Under the pieces are notes generated by a model, which was given only the letters and a program-made list of their open reading frames with translations, had not been told where the DNA came from and made no database searches. A stretch of DNA of 64,000 nt from Cryptomeria japonica (Eukaryota; Streptophyta; Pinopsida; Cupressales; Cupressaceae): assembly GCF_030272615.1 (NCBI RefSeq), contig NC_081408.1, positions 408,052,889 to 408,116,888 of the forward strand, read 5' to 3'. Below are positions 47,951-59,378 of the stretch, piece by piece. The position numbers and the translations under genes were made by a program. The stretch's first letter is position 1. Each line of letters starts with the position of its first letter.

Positions 47951-49990
47951 TTCCCACATATCTTCCTGTTGGTCCTCCAGTGGGCACACTGTTCCACATT
48001 TTAGCTTGAAACCTGTAATCACCTGGAATAACCTGGCTTGATCCTTTATTAGCAAGACTCTAGTAGAACCCTTTGTTTTTCTCGAGTTTGCCCCATCTAT
48101 CTTTTTCTGCTACTTCATCAAAAACATTCCCATACTGGCTCCAATATGGAATTGGCCATAGGAGCATTAGTAGTTGAAAAATGAGAGGAAGCCAATTATT
48201 CCGTTTTGATCGGTCCAGATGTATGTACAATGGTGCTCTTCTAACAATTACATAATAATTTTAGAGGGAATGTGGTTCTGCTTGCTGCAATTCTTTTGTT
48301 AAAGTATTCCATCTTTGTGCCAAATATCCCATTACTGTTTGTCTCGCAATAGAAATCATATGCTCAAACTCTTGGAATATCTCCTCTCTCAAGGCTATAT
48401 TTACATTCAGGTTTGTATAAAATCTTTTTCCAAACAAAGTAGAGGCGTCTTGGATTTATAGCTTCAGCCCTTAAGGACAGGGGAATTTGAAGTTCCTCTT
48501 CCCTATATGCTCTAAACTGTCGTCCCCAATTATTTTCATTCTGAATCCATGAAATGAGAGCTCTGATATGAATATCACCAATATACAACAAATGATTCCA
48601 ATCATTGTCATTAGGAACTGTATAATTGTGAAGGATAAAACTCACAAACAAATTTTTATTTGCTGTAGGAGAGGACTGATACATCTGATAAAACTCTTGA
48701 GGAGTTTCAATAGAATGATATGTCAGAAATAATTCTTACCAATTTGAAAGAGAGGTTGAGTTCTTTAAGGTACATGGCATATACGTGGGGGTGGTGTTAT
48801 GCATCCTACAATCTGTGGTATGATAGCTACTACATTATCCACCTTAATTTTGTAATGCAACAATTTTTCTTCTCAATATCTTCATCTTTTTAACTAATTA
48901 TTTCCTACAATTTAAGTTTTTCTTTATTCCGTTCTTCTTCTTTTTCTATCATATCCTCATATAAATCCAAAGCTACAGACATCCATGAGAAATAAGTGGG
49001 TCTATGTCTTTCAACATGGGGCCTTTTCTGAACTAATTCTCCTTCTTTTTTCCTTGTCTGGCTCTTGCTCGGTCATCTGCTCTACGGCAACAGCTAATCC
49101 AACAAGGCCACTCAAACTTATATTCCCTTGAAGTTGTTCTTCCTCCATTATCGGGTCTTGTTGTTCTTGAGATGAATCTCTTCTTGTGCCACATCTTCTT
49201 CTCTTTCTTTTGCACTAGGGGTAGAGTTCTCAGAACCTGAAGAGTGAATTTGAATATTTATTCTAGGCTCATTATGTCTAATTTTCCTAGGTTTCCCCCC
49301 GAGCCCGTGGCTTATTCTTTGCGGTGTCTTCTCAACTGTTTTGGAGGGTTTGGCATGTTTAGGTCTTTTAACAGATGTACCAGCATGAGTAGTGGTAGCA
49401 GGCGACTATTCCTCTTCATTTTTCCTTTTTATAGGGCTCAGGTTTTTCTTTTCTATTTTCTATTTTTGTGTCCTTTCCCTTGTTGCTCCATCTTTCTTTG
49501 CTTTACCTTTCTCCTTTTGAACAAGACCCCTAGTCTTTTTTGAAGTTTCAGTTTGAACATTGACATTTGGGTCTGCTGAAAGTTTACTTCTATCACTAGA
49601 TGAAGATTCTGCTATAGGAGAGTCTGTAGCAGAGGCAACCCTAGATGTTGAAGCTCCTGGGGTTATTTTAACATTTTCCTCTATTGCCCTAGCCCTTGAT
49701 TTTGAAGATTGACCCCTACTTCTAGCATTAATTACTTTAAATTTCTTTACTGCCACAAATACATTCCAAGTCATCTGGGAGACATTTTGTAAAGACCTTT
49801 CCACAAGCAATTTGATCAAATAATGATGAGAGACAGAGTTTTACCTACCTTTCTGTGTTTCAACTACCATGACTGAGAGAAAATTGTACAAGACATCTGG
49901 CACATTCATCCTTCGACCATGTCTCATGTGGCTTAGAAATTTGAAATGAAGAGAATGGTTTGTGTGTGAAAAAGTGGAATAAGTTTGTAA
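47951..49990 (-). pseudogene. Single long ORF of a polymerase-less LTR element, decayed
   Basis: On the minus strand coding-like text begins near 49990 (RHGRRMNVPDVLYNFLS) and continues through frames 49819-49460 (Ser/Lys/Arg-rich), 49215-49033 and 48684-48364 (HNYTVPNDNDWNHLLYIGD, RLYFVWKKILY). It ends with a Gly/Pro-rich PTGGPTGRYVG just before the purine tract of the 3' LTR. Several stops interrupt it. No enzyme domain is recognised. Its place directly upstream of the 3' LTR shows that the element carried only this protein. Confidence 0.5.
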
Positions 49991-50340
49991 GCTACAAGAC
50001 ACAACACTTCAATTAAGTCATTACATGTATGGTTGGATAGATATAAGCATGAATAATAAAACCATAACAAATCGACTAATTGCCTTCTAAACGATGCGAG
50101 TATAAGATTGCTCTCAGATTTCTATAAGCAATACCAGTGACTAGACTACACCAAGATGAATGATTTAATCTATATGAGCATGAGATTAAGCTAAATGAAT
50201 GTAAGATTATGCTAGATGGATGAATAGTAAGCTATATGAATTCAAACAATCATGAAATATGCAAAAAGAAATTAAACTAAGATGCAATAATGTCAAAAAG
50301 CAAGCATAATATCTTCAATGACTCTAGAGCAAAAACCGCA
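49991..50340. other. Junction between two minus-strand elements
   Basis: AT-rich sequence between the ORF of the 47-kb element and the LTR of the Tat element. Neither boundary nor target duplication could be fixed. Confidence 0.35.
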
Positions 50341-51585
50341 TAATAACAATAAATCTCCAGGGTGTTTTGAATGAGAGATGAATGCTGAATTTATAGAGAA
50401 TCACAAGAGAGATCAAGAAAAAGCACAATTTAGGATAATTGAAATAATTGAGAAATCAAATTCAGTTAACCTTGAGATAGATTCCAATTATAGTTTAATT
50501 GAAATGCATTCAGATTATAAGTTTGAGTTTGCATTAGAAATATAATTCAATTAATTCCATGCACTTGAGATGACAATAGGTAATTCTTTGATTTATTCAA
50601 CAAAAGAGTCTTTTTTTAATGCAACTGAACTTCTTTTCTCAAAAGCTTTGAGTTCCACTTTTAGAGAATGATTAACAAATCATTTAATACTTTTTCTGAT
50701 TTCAAGATCTCAATTTAGAAGAAGAAATAATATCTCAAGTTTGATTTCTCTTTCAATTGAATTCTTTTATTTTATTTTCAATTTAACTCTTGCTTTGTGA
50801 TTAATTCCTCTTTTGTGATAAATTAATTCCTTTTTTATGATTAAATGGAAAATTTATTAATTAATTAAATATGCTAGGATATTTAATAAATTATATAGGA
50901 TAATTGATCAAAATGATTTTCTTGGAATGATTTAATTAATTAAATAAATATTTAATTAATATAGAATAATTCACTTGCCATGTGACATTTGATTATTGAA
51001 GAATTAATTAATTGTGTGCTCAAGATTGATTTAATTGCCTTTGGTTAGGACCTTGGTGATGTTGTCGAGATTAGGGGCCCATGGTTTAGATGACCATTTT
51101 TAGGGTATTACAAATGGAGGTAGGATTATCTACCCTCACAGGTAAGATATTCAATTAATTGCTTTTCTGATTTCAAGTTAATCTCAATTTAGAAGAAGAA
51201 ATAATATCTCAAGTTTGATTTCTCTTTCAATTCAATTCTTTTATTTTATTTTCAATTTAAGTCTTGCTTTGTGATTAATTCCTCTTTTGTGATAAATTAA
51301 TTCCTTTTTTATGATTAAATGGAAAATTTATTAATTAATTAAATATGCTAAGATATTTAAGAAATTAAATAGGATAATAATTGATCAAAATGATATTTTT
51401 GGAGTGATTTAATTAATTAAATAAATATTTAATTAATATTGAGTTATTGATTTGCCATGTAACATTTGATGATTGACGAATTAATAATGTGCTCAAGATT
51501 GATTTAATTGCCTTTGGTTAGGACCTTGGTGATGTTGTCGAGATTAGGGGCCCATGGTTTAGATGATATTTTTTAGGGTATTACA
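50341..51585 (-). mobile_element. 3' LTR of the Tat element, with its first part duplicated
   Basis: On the minus strand the LTR starts TGTAATACCCTAAAAA at 51585, directly after a purine tract. The same start recurs at 51112, and the following roughly 420 bp are repeated with few differences (about 51160-51585 and 50690-51112). Beyond the second copy there is a TATA box (CTATAAATTC on the minus strand, about 50390-50399). The low end is not determined. Either the U3 part is duplicated or two LTRs of one family lie end to end. Confidence 0.65.
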
Positions 51586-51599
51586 TTTGCCCATCTTTG
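51586..51599 (-). other. Polypurine tract of the Tat element
   Basis: The minus strand reads CAAAGATGGGCAAA immediately before the LTR start TGTAATACCC. Confidence 0.65.
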
Positions 51600-52632
51600 A
51601 ATTAATGTGTGAGCAGCGCGTTGGTTCAAAGAATTGTTGATGTCTAGGAGATACCAGTTCTGAACTTGATTGATCACGAGCCAGATGAAGAGAGAGGTGT
51701 TTAGCTTGATTTGAAGTGATGAAGCTGAACAAAGTTGATTAAAGCAAATCTGATCCCGAACTTGATTGAACTAGGACTGATGAAGAGAAAAGATACCGAA
51801 CTTGAACTTGATTGATCAAGAAGTAGATCTTACTGATCTAGAACTTGATTGAACTAGACGCAGTGAGCGAAGATAAAATCGATCTTGAACTTGATGGATC
51901 AAGACACGATGAGCGAAGATAAACTGTCCAACTTGATTTGATATGATAAAACTGAATGTCTGCTTAGATTGAGCGTGTAATCAAAGATACTCTTTAAACT
52001 TTTGATTGAGTTTAAACGAATAACCAGCTTGATGAAAAGCGATGAAACTGATTAAAGTTAAGAGACTGATTCAGATGAAGACAAATATCAGCTTGATTTG
52101 AAGCGATAAAACTGATATGCCCCTAGCGATTGATTCGATTCAGATGATCGAGAAATCTCAACTTGATATGAAGCGATGAAGCTGAAATGCCCCTTAACAA
52201 TAAGAATTTGTTTGATTTTCTTTAGTTGAAAATATTTTTTGCTCGACTTTTGATGAAGATTTAAAAAATTTCTCGACTTTGAAGATGTGAGGTCATAAGG
52301 TCATGAGTATGCCCCCTCGGGAGCGAAATCGAAAGATAGCGAGGGTTCACGATGATTATAGGCAATTGTTGGCAATGATAATGACTTGAGCACAAAGATT
52401 GAGTCAGAGGAATATTTGAAGATTTATCGATGATTGATGTGAAATTGAGTGTAAATTGGAGAAATAATGAGCATTTGAGGAAAGTGCTAAGTGGTCTAGG
52501 TTGTGCGAAATTGACTAGAAGAACGATCTCAGATTTTGATTTCGATCCTGAAAAATGGAATCAGGACAGACAAATTAGCTAAGGGTACAATTTTCATGTC
52601 CATCGGAGCAAGTTGAAAAATTAGGGTTTTGG
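51600..52632. repeat. 3' untranslated part of the Tat element with short repeats
   Basis: The phrases GAACTTGATTGATCAAGA and CTTGATTTGAAGCGATGAAGCTGA recur several times between 51660 and 52200, a local tandem amplification. A GCCCCCTCGGGAGCGAAA at about 52312 recalls GCCCCCTCGAGAGGG at 23226 in the other element. No coding frame. Confidence 0.5.
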
Positions 52633-52642
52633 CTATATAAGG
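52633..52642 (+). promoter_or_regulatory. TATA box of the antisense PMD gene
   Basis: CTATATAAGG lies 73 bases before the ATG of the first PMD exon, on the strand opposite to the retroelement's own transcription. Confidence 0.6.
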
Positions 52643-52714
52643 GGTCAAAGTGTCATTTTCAATTCATTTTAACCTCTCTAAGTTTGAAATTTGAAAAGCC
52701 TTCTGCAAATAAAA

Positions 52715-55150
52715 ATGGTCATTCTAATCCAGGAGCACTGATTTGAGCACCAGAGACGTCATAATCGACCTCGAAATTACGAGCCAACGGTAAGAGTCTA
52801 AATTTTATTCCTTTCATTTCATCAATTTTGAATTTTTTTGTTGATTTTTTGCTTTTTATGGCATTTAAAAGTCGGTCATTTGTGATTTATCGTGCGAGAC
52901 GATATTCTGTCTCGTACGACAAACTGAGCTTTTGTGTTTTATTGTTTAAAGCCATTAGTTTTGTCATTCCGGACCTCCCTGTGTATCGTACGAAAGTTTG
53001 CTTGATAGACCATTTTGTCGTGCGAATGCTTGTTTTGTGTCGTATTAGTCTTTTGTCATCCTATATCTATTCCCGACTCGTACGAGTTTTTGCCTACACT
53101 GTGAAATGTTGTATGAAAAACAATGAGCTTTTTTAAGGGTGCAAACATGAAAATTTGATTTGGCAATTAATGTATTTGGATTTGCATGATGTTTAAGTTG
53201 TCTTATAGCATAATTTGGATGATTCTCTGATGATTTATTGTTTGATTCTTTCAGGTTCGATTACCACATGTTCTTTTCCAATGCATCTATCCTCCTACTA
53301 TGAGGCTAGTTCATGAGTTATCCAATATAGACAGAGCACATATTGACTTGTGCGGGTTTACCCACCTTCTACAGATGCCAGATATCTGTGTGAATCATGG
53401 GATGCTCACAACACTTGTGGAGAGATTTCATTCTGAGCATAATACGTTCCATTTACCAGTTGGGGAGATGACCATCACTCCCGAGGATGTTTACAGGATT
53501 CTCAGGATTCCATTAGCTGGGGATAAGGTTGATTACGATTCTGCACAACGTCCTGGTTTACTGGCTTTGAGACAGGTATTTCACGATGAGGACATCCTTA
53601 CATGGGCTATTAGCTAGGATGATATGATGACCAGGTATAGTGAGAAGTTTCCACTGACTTGTGTCTTGGCAGGATTCATTGGTTGCTTCATTATGCCGGA
53701 CAGGGGACAACGGGGTTTCTTATGCGGCTGGGCTAGGATGTTGCAGAGGCTTGTGGATCACCCTGAGATATTAGGATGGTGTTTGTGTGTTTTAGCCCAC
53801 ATGTATCATGAGATGCATGAGATTGTGTATAGGGAGGGGAAGAGCATGGCTGCAGGGGTATTGATTTTATAGATATGGGCCTGGGAGCATATCACAGTTT
53901 GTAGACCTATAGTGGATGATGCCAGAGATCCACAATAACTGATAATTTATAGATATTTTGTTACTCAGCCCCATCTAGGAAAGACAGAGTACTGGAGATG
54001 ACAGCTGGATGACCTGATAGTTGTTGTATGGAGACCGTACAAGGGTCTAGAGCTTTGGGATGACTGGAGAGCTATGCAGAGAGATATGTTCATGAATCGT
54101 CCTCTTATCGGCATATCCGTGACAGTCATTGAGCGATTTGTTGTATCTCGGGTTATGAGGCAGTATGGTAGGCCTCAGGGGATTTCACAGGAGTTTACTG
54201 CCTATGCTCGTTATGCAGATGAGGAGAGACAAGGATGGGCCCCTAGGTTGTCCTACGCATTGAGCATGCAGGAATTGATAAGGTTACAACGACTTAGGTG
54301 GGATTATTTGGAGGATATTGCAGATGTGGGGGTGTTGCCCCAGTACAGGGATTGGTTCCAGCAGCATCCGTTCCCTAGATTTATAGATCCAACTAAGAAG
54401 GTGACTCTCATAGAGGAGATTGAGGATGATTCCCCTGCGGACAGGCACAGGGAGAGAGATAGGGACAGGGACGGAGAGTAGAGGCTCCTAGGCGGGCAGG
54501 TGGTGATCCTAGTGCGAGCCGCAGCAGGGTACCAGCTGGGGGGAGACAACAACATAGAGGAGAGGGCGGATCTCTAGGAGCTGTTGGTGTGAGGATGAGT
54601 GGTGTTAGGACAACAGAGGGTGTAGGAGAGGAGGAGCGAGCAACTCTTAGATAGGTATGACAGAGGAGGGATGAGTAGGGTGGAGCTGGAGGCAGAGAGC
54701 CTATGAGGGAGTAGGGGGCAGCTGATGTAGCATGGTCGATGAGAGTGAGATTAGCAGGTCTGCAGTCATAGTTGACAGTGGCTCAGACACAACTTGCGGA
54801 GCGAGATCAATAGTTGGCAGAGCTCAGAGCAAAGAGAGATCATCAGTTAGCTGAGGTCAGAGCTGAGCGTGATCGTCAACTGGTGGAGCTCAGAGCAGAG
54901 CATGAATGTCAGGCCACATAGATGAGGGTAGAGTGAGACTCTCTTAAGTAAGAGGTTTTGCACTAGACTAGACAGGCAACATATTATGTGGTAGCATATA
55001 GCGTAGCTGTTCCTGTAGCGCAACAGGTTGTCCCCTACTCTCAATACATGGCATGATCTGAGGGAGCTCGGGCACCGAGAAAGGATGCCGGTCAGTAGGC
55101 TCCACCTCCTCCACCATGTGGCGATGAGGGAGAGGCAGAGAGCTAGATTT
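52715..55150 (+). pseudogene. Plant mobile domain (PMD) gene, antisense within the Tat element
   Basis: Exon 1 (52715-52789, 25 codons with one TGA) is followed by a 465-bp intron with a GTAAGA donor and a TTCTTTCAG acceptor. Exon 2 from 53255 continues in the same frame. It gives an N-terminal HIDLCGFTHLLQMP, then FHLPVGEMTITPEDVYRILRIP, the PMD hallmark, then FIGCFIMPD, AHMYHEMHE and WAWEHI. A middle part (54074-54481) has YGRPQGI and the C-terminal region becomes basic and coiled (three 33-bp units at 54805-54903 encoding LAELRAxRD-like repeats). Stops at about 53617, 53870 and later make it a pseudogene. PMD proteins include the silencing factors MAIN and MAIL1, and PMD genes are known to ride in Tat-lineage elements. 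Start and intron are my reading of the frame. Confidence 0.7.
54805..54903 (+). repeat. Three 33-bp units encoding an 11-residue coiled-coil repeat
   Basis: The units start at 54805, 54838 and 54871 (GATCRTCAG... then GCTCAGAGC). They belong to the C-terminal tail of the PMD pseudogene. Confidence 0.75.
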
Positions 55151-56652
55151 CTTATAGCTCTTAGATTTTATTAGATACCCCATTTTTTGTAGCCCATACG
55201 ATTCTTGCTTCGATGGGAGATTGTATATGACAGTTATATCACTTGTACTCCGAGATATTGATGATTATATATATACGAGATCTTGATTTGATTTCATTGT
55301 ACTTGTGTCGATTGATTTATGAGATGCTTTCTTGTACATGCTTTGTTCTATATGTATGCATATCTGTTCAGTATGGATGTATGGAATGCAAATTAATATG
55401 AATGTTTGTTTTTGTTTCTTTTCATATGCAAACAAATGATGAAAATGAGTAACTAGTAATGCATTTTTTTTCTTCTATGCAATAATATGAATGCAAATGA
55501 ATGTATCAATCTATATAAGATGTGTATGTATGTAGCTAACATCTCAATACACAAGTACTCAATTGGAGAAATGATGAAAAAGAGAGACCACTTAGCTTAG
55601 AAATGATTATACTTCAAACTCTCATTCAGAAGATAAAGAGATTATTGTTATCATGCAGAAATCACTCGAAATGCAGAAAATGCAGAATGAATGCAACTTA
55701 AAAACTAGTCACTGGATTTTAAATGCTTAATGTTCATCACTGAGCGTTTACAAATATAGCAGGCAGGAGAGAGTTTCTTCCTTTTCATGTGCAATATTAA
55801 TTATCTTGTTCACAATGGCTCTTTTTTTGTTCATATCCTTGGACAAATTATGTATGGACCCGAATTGCACATTAAAGAAATTCCCTCAAAACAGACAAAG
55901 AAATGATGCCAACCTCCCTATAGCATACAAATAAGCGGAGTCGAGGTATGTGTGGCAATTTCACCTTGATGTGAAGGCTCTTATCATAGACACCCAACTA
56001 ATTAGATGTTTTCAGATCATCAAAATCATTCCTACAAGCAAAAAACAAAGAAAATATTATGCCCCCAATCCTTGCTCCTCTTAGTCAAGATAGACTTCCT
56101 CGAGCTACTCAGAGGGAATAATAATCAAAAACCAATATAAAAGACAACACACAAAGAAAAATTTCATGCATATCTCAAACTGTTTAGTGATTGTTTTCAG
56201 TAATGTTGTTTTGCTTGTGTACTCAGTGATAAAACTCTCAGTAGTTAGAAGACAGGTGACTGAATCAGATTGGACAACCGATTATCACTGACATAATGAT
56301 GACTTGTTTGATACTGCTTAGGACACATAAATTGCTTAGTCGATTACCCTAAGACTAGGACATTGATCAATTTCAAGCCATGAGGGTTCTAAAAGAACTA
56401 GGATGTCACAAAAGCGACTGAAATATATGTACAAGCAAGATCAAAGATGCATGAAAGCGGGAAATGCCAACGTTGCGTTGATAGATGGAGCACTTGAGTA
56501 CAAGAGGTGCCTGTTTGCCAGGTTTTCACCTTCTTGGCAAAGATTCTTTTTTCTTTTTTTAATTTTTAATTTTTAATTTTATTTTTCATGACATTTTATG
56601 ATTTTTATGATTTTTTTTAGGACATTTTTCAATTGTACAGGTTGTTGGAGCA
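55151..56652. other. Spacer between the PMD gene and integrase of the Tat element
   Basis: AT-rich non-coding sequence. At 56505-56540 it has GGTGCCTGTTTGCCAGG and TTTTCACC followed by a T-rich tract to 56620, matching the box at 24940-25060 in the polymerase-less element. No gene supported. Confidence 0.5.
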
Positions 56653-57760
56653 GAGAATACTAAGTGAAGAAATTTTTCAAGTGGATGGTGTTAATCAGTT
56701 CACGGAGCTATTCTCCTTCCGATCTTGAGAGATGATAGGCACCAGAGCCAAAGACTGCAGTAACGATGTAGGGACCTAGCCAGTTGGGTTCAAACTTCCC
56801 TTTGTTGTCTCGAAACTATAGATTTTTAGGATTTTCTCCCAGAATAAGGTCACCAACCTGAAATTATCGTTGTTGAACCTTCTTCTTATATCCTTTAGAC
56901 ATTCTCTTTTGATACACTCTCAGATGATCAAACACCACTTGCCGACGTTCATCCAACAACTTGAGTTCTTGGAATCTAGATATTCTATACTCTTCATTAG
57001 TAACAAGACCTTGCAAAGAAACTCTCAAAGATGGTATTTACACTTCAAAAGGTAATACTGCTTTGGACCCATATAGAAAAGAAAAAGGTGTAGCCCTAGT
57101 AGGTGTTCTAATACTTGTTCTATAAGCCCATAGTGCAGGATTGAGCTGCAGATACCAATCCCTCCCAGATTTATTCACTGTTCTGTGTAAGATAGTCAAC
57201 AGATTTTTGTTAGATGCTTCAACTTGTCCATTTCCTTGAGGGTAATATATGGATGACCAGTGCTGTTTGATTTTGAATTTCTCACAGAGCTCGTCTAGAT
57301 CTTTATTCTTGAATTGTCTTCCATTGTCAATCACAAAGGATGAAGGTATCCCATACCTGCAGATAATATAGTTAAGGATGAACAAAGCTACTTGTTTACC
57401 GGTTGCTTTGATGAGAAAAACCACTTCTACCCACTTGGTGAAGTACTCAGTGGCAGTTATGATAAAGTTGTGTCCGTTGGATGATGCAGGATAGATTTGA
57501 CCAATGAGGTCAAAGGCCCATTGCTGAAAAGGCCAATGCGTAATGAAGGGTATGAGATCCCTTGCTGGATCATATATGAGATTCCCATGTAGCTGACACT
57601 TCTCACAAGTTTCAGAAAACTTTATAGTGTCTTTCTCCATGTCTGGCCAGTAGTAGCCAACCTTTAGTATTTTCCAAGCTAAAGTAAGACCATTCAAATG
57701 AGATCCACAAATACCTTCATGGACTTCCGATAATGCATGTTAGGACTCTTCAATTTCTAG
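56653..57760 (-). pseudogene. Tat integrase with GPF/Y-type end
   Basis: The zinc-binding part reads VHEGICGSHLNG then CEKCQ (HHCC). The core has WAFDLIGQI, VIDNGRQFKN and GNGQVEASNKN, giving D, D and E with 35 residues between the last two, so the active site is preserved. After a stop near 57040 the C-terminal part continues (RISRFQELKLLDERR, FQVGDLIL, KFEPNWLGPYIV and YHLSRSEGE), ending near 56653. The enzyme normally inserts element DNA into the genome. Confidence 0.85.
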
Positions 57761-57880
57761 ACACCTAAGAAAAGTACTATCCAAACCTCACCTAAATAGA
57801 TCGTTAGCGATGATGACGTACCGTGAAGCATTTCGGATTAGGTTCCTTTTCTCATTATGGGTAAGATTTTTTGGGACAAT

Positions 57881-58432
57881 TTAGTCTCGTAGATAAGAGT
57901 AAATATGATTGTAGCGAGATGAGTCATGTCTAATAATAGAAAAAACCATCTGGGACTCAGGAGAATCATAGGCAGGGTAATGCAACTCTTCCACCAGGAA
58001 TTCAAAGCGAAAATTATATTCTTGGAACTCTGGTATGGATGCCAAGGTGGCCATAGCATCTGCTGCTCTGTTTGTGGATTTGGGAATCTGTTGAAATGAT
58101 ACAAAAGTAAAATAATTCTTGAGATCATCCACCATTCTCTTATAAGGTATCAGTTTCTCATCTCGAGTCTGATATGTATCATTGATTTGATTGATGATTA
58201 GCTGAGAATATCCATAGATGTGTAATTCCAGAACCTTCCATTTGATAGCAAACTTGATCCCGTTTGCCAAAGATTCATACTCTGCAATGTTGTTTGTGCG
58301 AGGGAAAAGAATCTTATAAGCCTTCAAGATTGAATACTTTTGAGGAGTAATAAAAATTATTCCAGCACCGGAACCATTTTGAGTGAAAGACCCATCAAAG
58401 AACATCTTCCATGATTGTTGAGTAAGGTGCAT
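57881..58432 (-). pseudogene. Second (archaeal-type) RNase H
   Basis: The frame has KMFFDGSFTQNGSGAGIIF with the first aspartate, NNIAEYESLANGIKFAI with the glutamate and NRAADAMATLAS with the last aspartate. At the third position relatives read I-Y-G-D-S-Q; here it is IYGYSQLIINQ, so the aspartate is replaced by tyrosine. A second RNase H of this type next to integrase marks the Tat lineage. Confidence 0.8.
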
Positions 58433-58893
58433 TTTGATTCATCTAGAAATTCTATATGCAGAGGTTGAGTGTCTTCAAGTGGGGTATCAACAAGTTGATC
58501 TTCAATTACCTGTCCTTTGATGGCTTTGTGGTCCACATATTCAATATCAAACTCTGTAAGAACCATGACCCATTTAGCCAATCTTCTTGTAAGTGTTTCT
58601 TTGTTGAGAAGATATTTGAGCGGATCAATCTTAGCTACTAGCTTGATGGAATGTTCTAATATGTAGTGTCTCAATTTTTGTGATGCAAAGATTAATGCCA
58701 AGCATGCCTTTTCTATTATAGTATAGTTCATTTCATAAGACGCCAATGTTCTACTGATGTAATATATCGCTCTCTCTTTTTTATTTTCATCCTGTTGTGC
58801 CAGAAGTGCCCCCAGTGATGAATCAGTAGCTGATATGTATAAGATCAATGGTTTACCCTGAATTGGTGACATCAGTATTGGTGGATTAGACAA
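58433..58893 (-). pseudogene. Tat RNase H (retroviral-type)
   Basis: The frame starts with PPILMSPIQGKPLILYISATDSSLGALLAQQ, then RAIYYISRTLASYEMNYTIIEKACLAL and HYILEHSIKLVAKIDPLKYL. It ends with EFDIEYVDHKAIKGQVIEDQL. This is the connection/RNase H domain common to Ty3/gypsy, which removes RNA from the hybrid. The catalytic acidic positions seen in relatives are largely present. Confidence 0.78.
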
Positions 58894-59373
58894 GTATTAT
58901 TTGATTTGCTGAAGGTATTGTTCACATTCTTGATCCCAATTGTATGTTACTCCTTTCCTTAATACTTTTGTGAAAGGTTGAGCCTTATCTGCTAGCTGAG
59001 AAATAAAACGTCTGATTGATTAGAGACATCCTTGTATACTTCTCATTTGACTGATATTCTTTGGAGGTGGCATTTCCATTATACCTTGGACCTTCTCAGG
59101 ATCAACCTCAATTCCTTTCTTTGAAATGATATAACCAAGTAATTTACCAGATGTCACTCCGAATGCACACTTTTTGGGATTTAGTCAGAGCTTGAATTTT
59201 TCCATTCTATCTAATATAAAGCCTAGCTCTTGAATATGTGTGGATCTCTTCATAGTCTTCACTAAAGTGTCATCAACATAATCTTCCATATTCTTATGCA
59301 TCATATCATGAAAGATAGTAGTTACTGCTCTTTGATAAGTTGCTCTTGCATTCTTTAGCCTAAATGGCATGAT
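58894..59373 (-). pseudogene. Tat reverse transcriptase, C-terminal part
   Basis: Directly after the nested LTR the minus strand reads MPFRLKNARATYQRAV, then MEDYVDDTLVKT with the catalytic YVDD box intact. LGFILDRMEKFKL, KCAFGVTSGKLLGYIIS and the usual thumb text QLADKAQPFTKVLRKG follow, with stops near 59184 and 59020. The domain is otherwise complete. Confidence 0.8.
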
Positions 59374-59378
59374 GTTCC

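Noticed and set aside
51586-55150. Independent plus-strand retroelement with PMD as gag
   Set aside because: The purine tract and LTR start at 51585 point to a minus-strand 3' LTR, and the gag-pol on the right runs in that direction. An antisense cargo gene explains the order more simply, though a separate insertion is not excluded.
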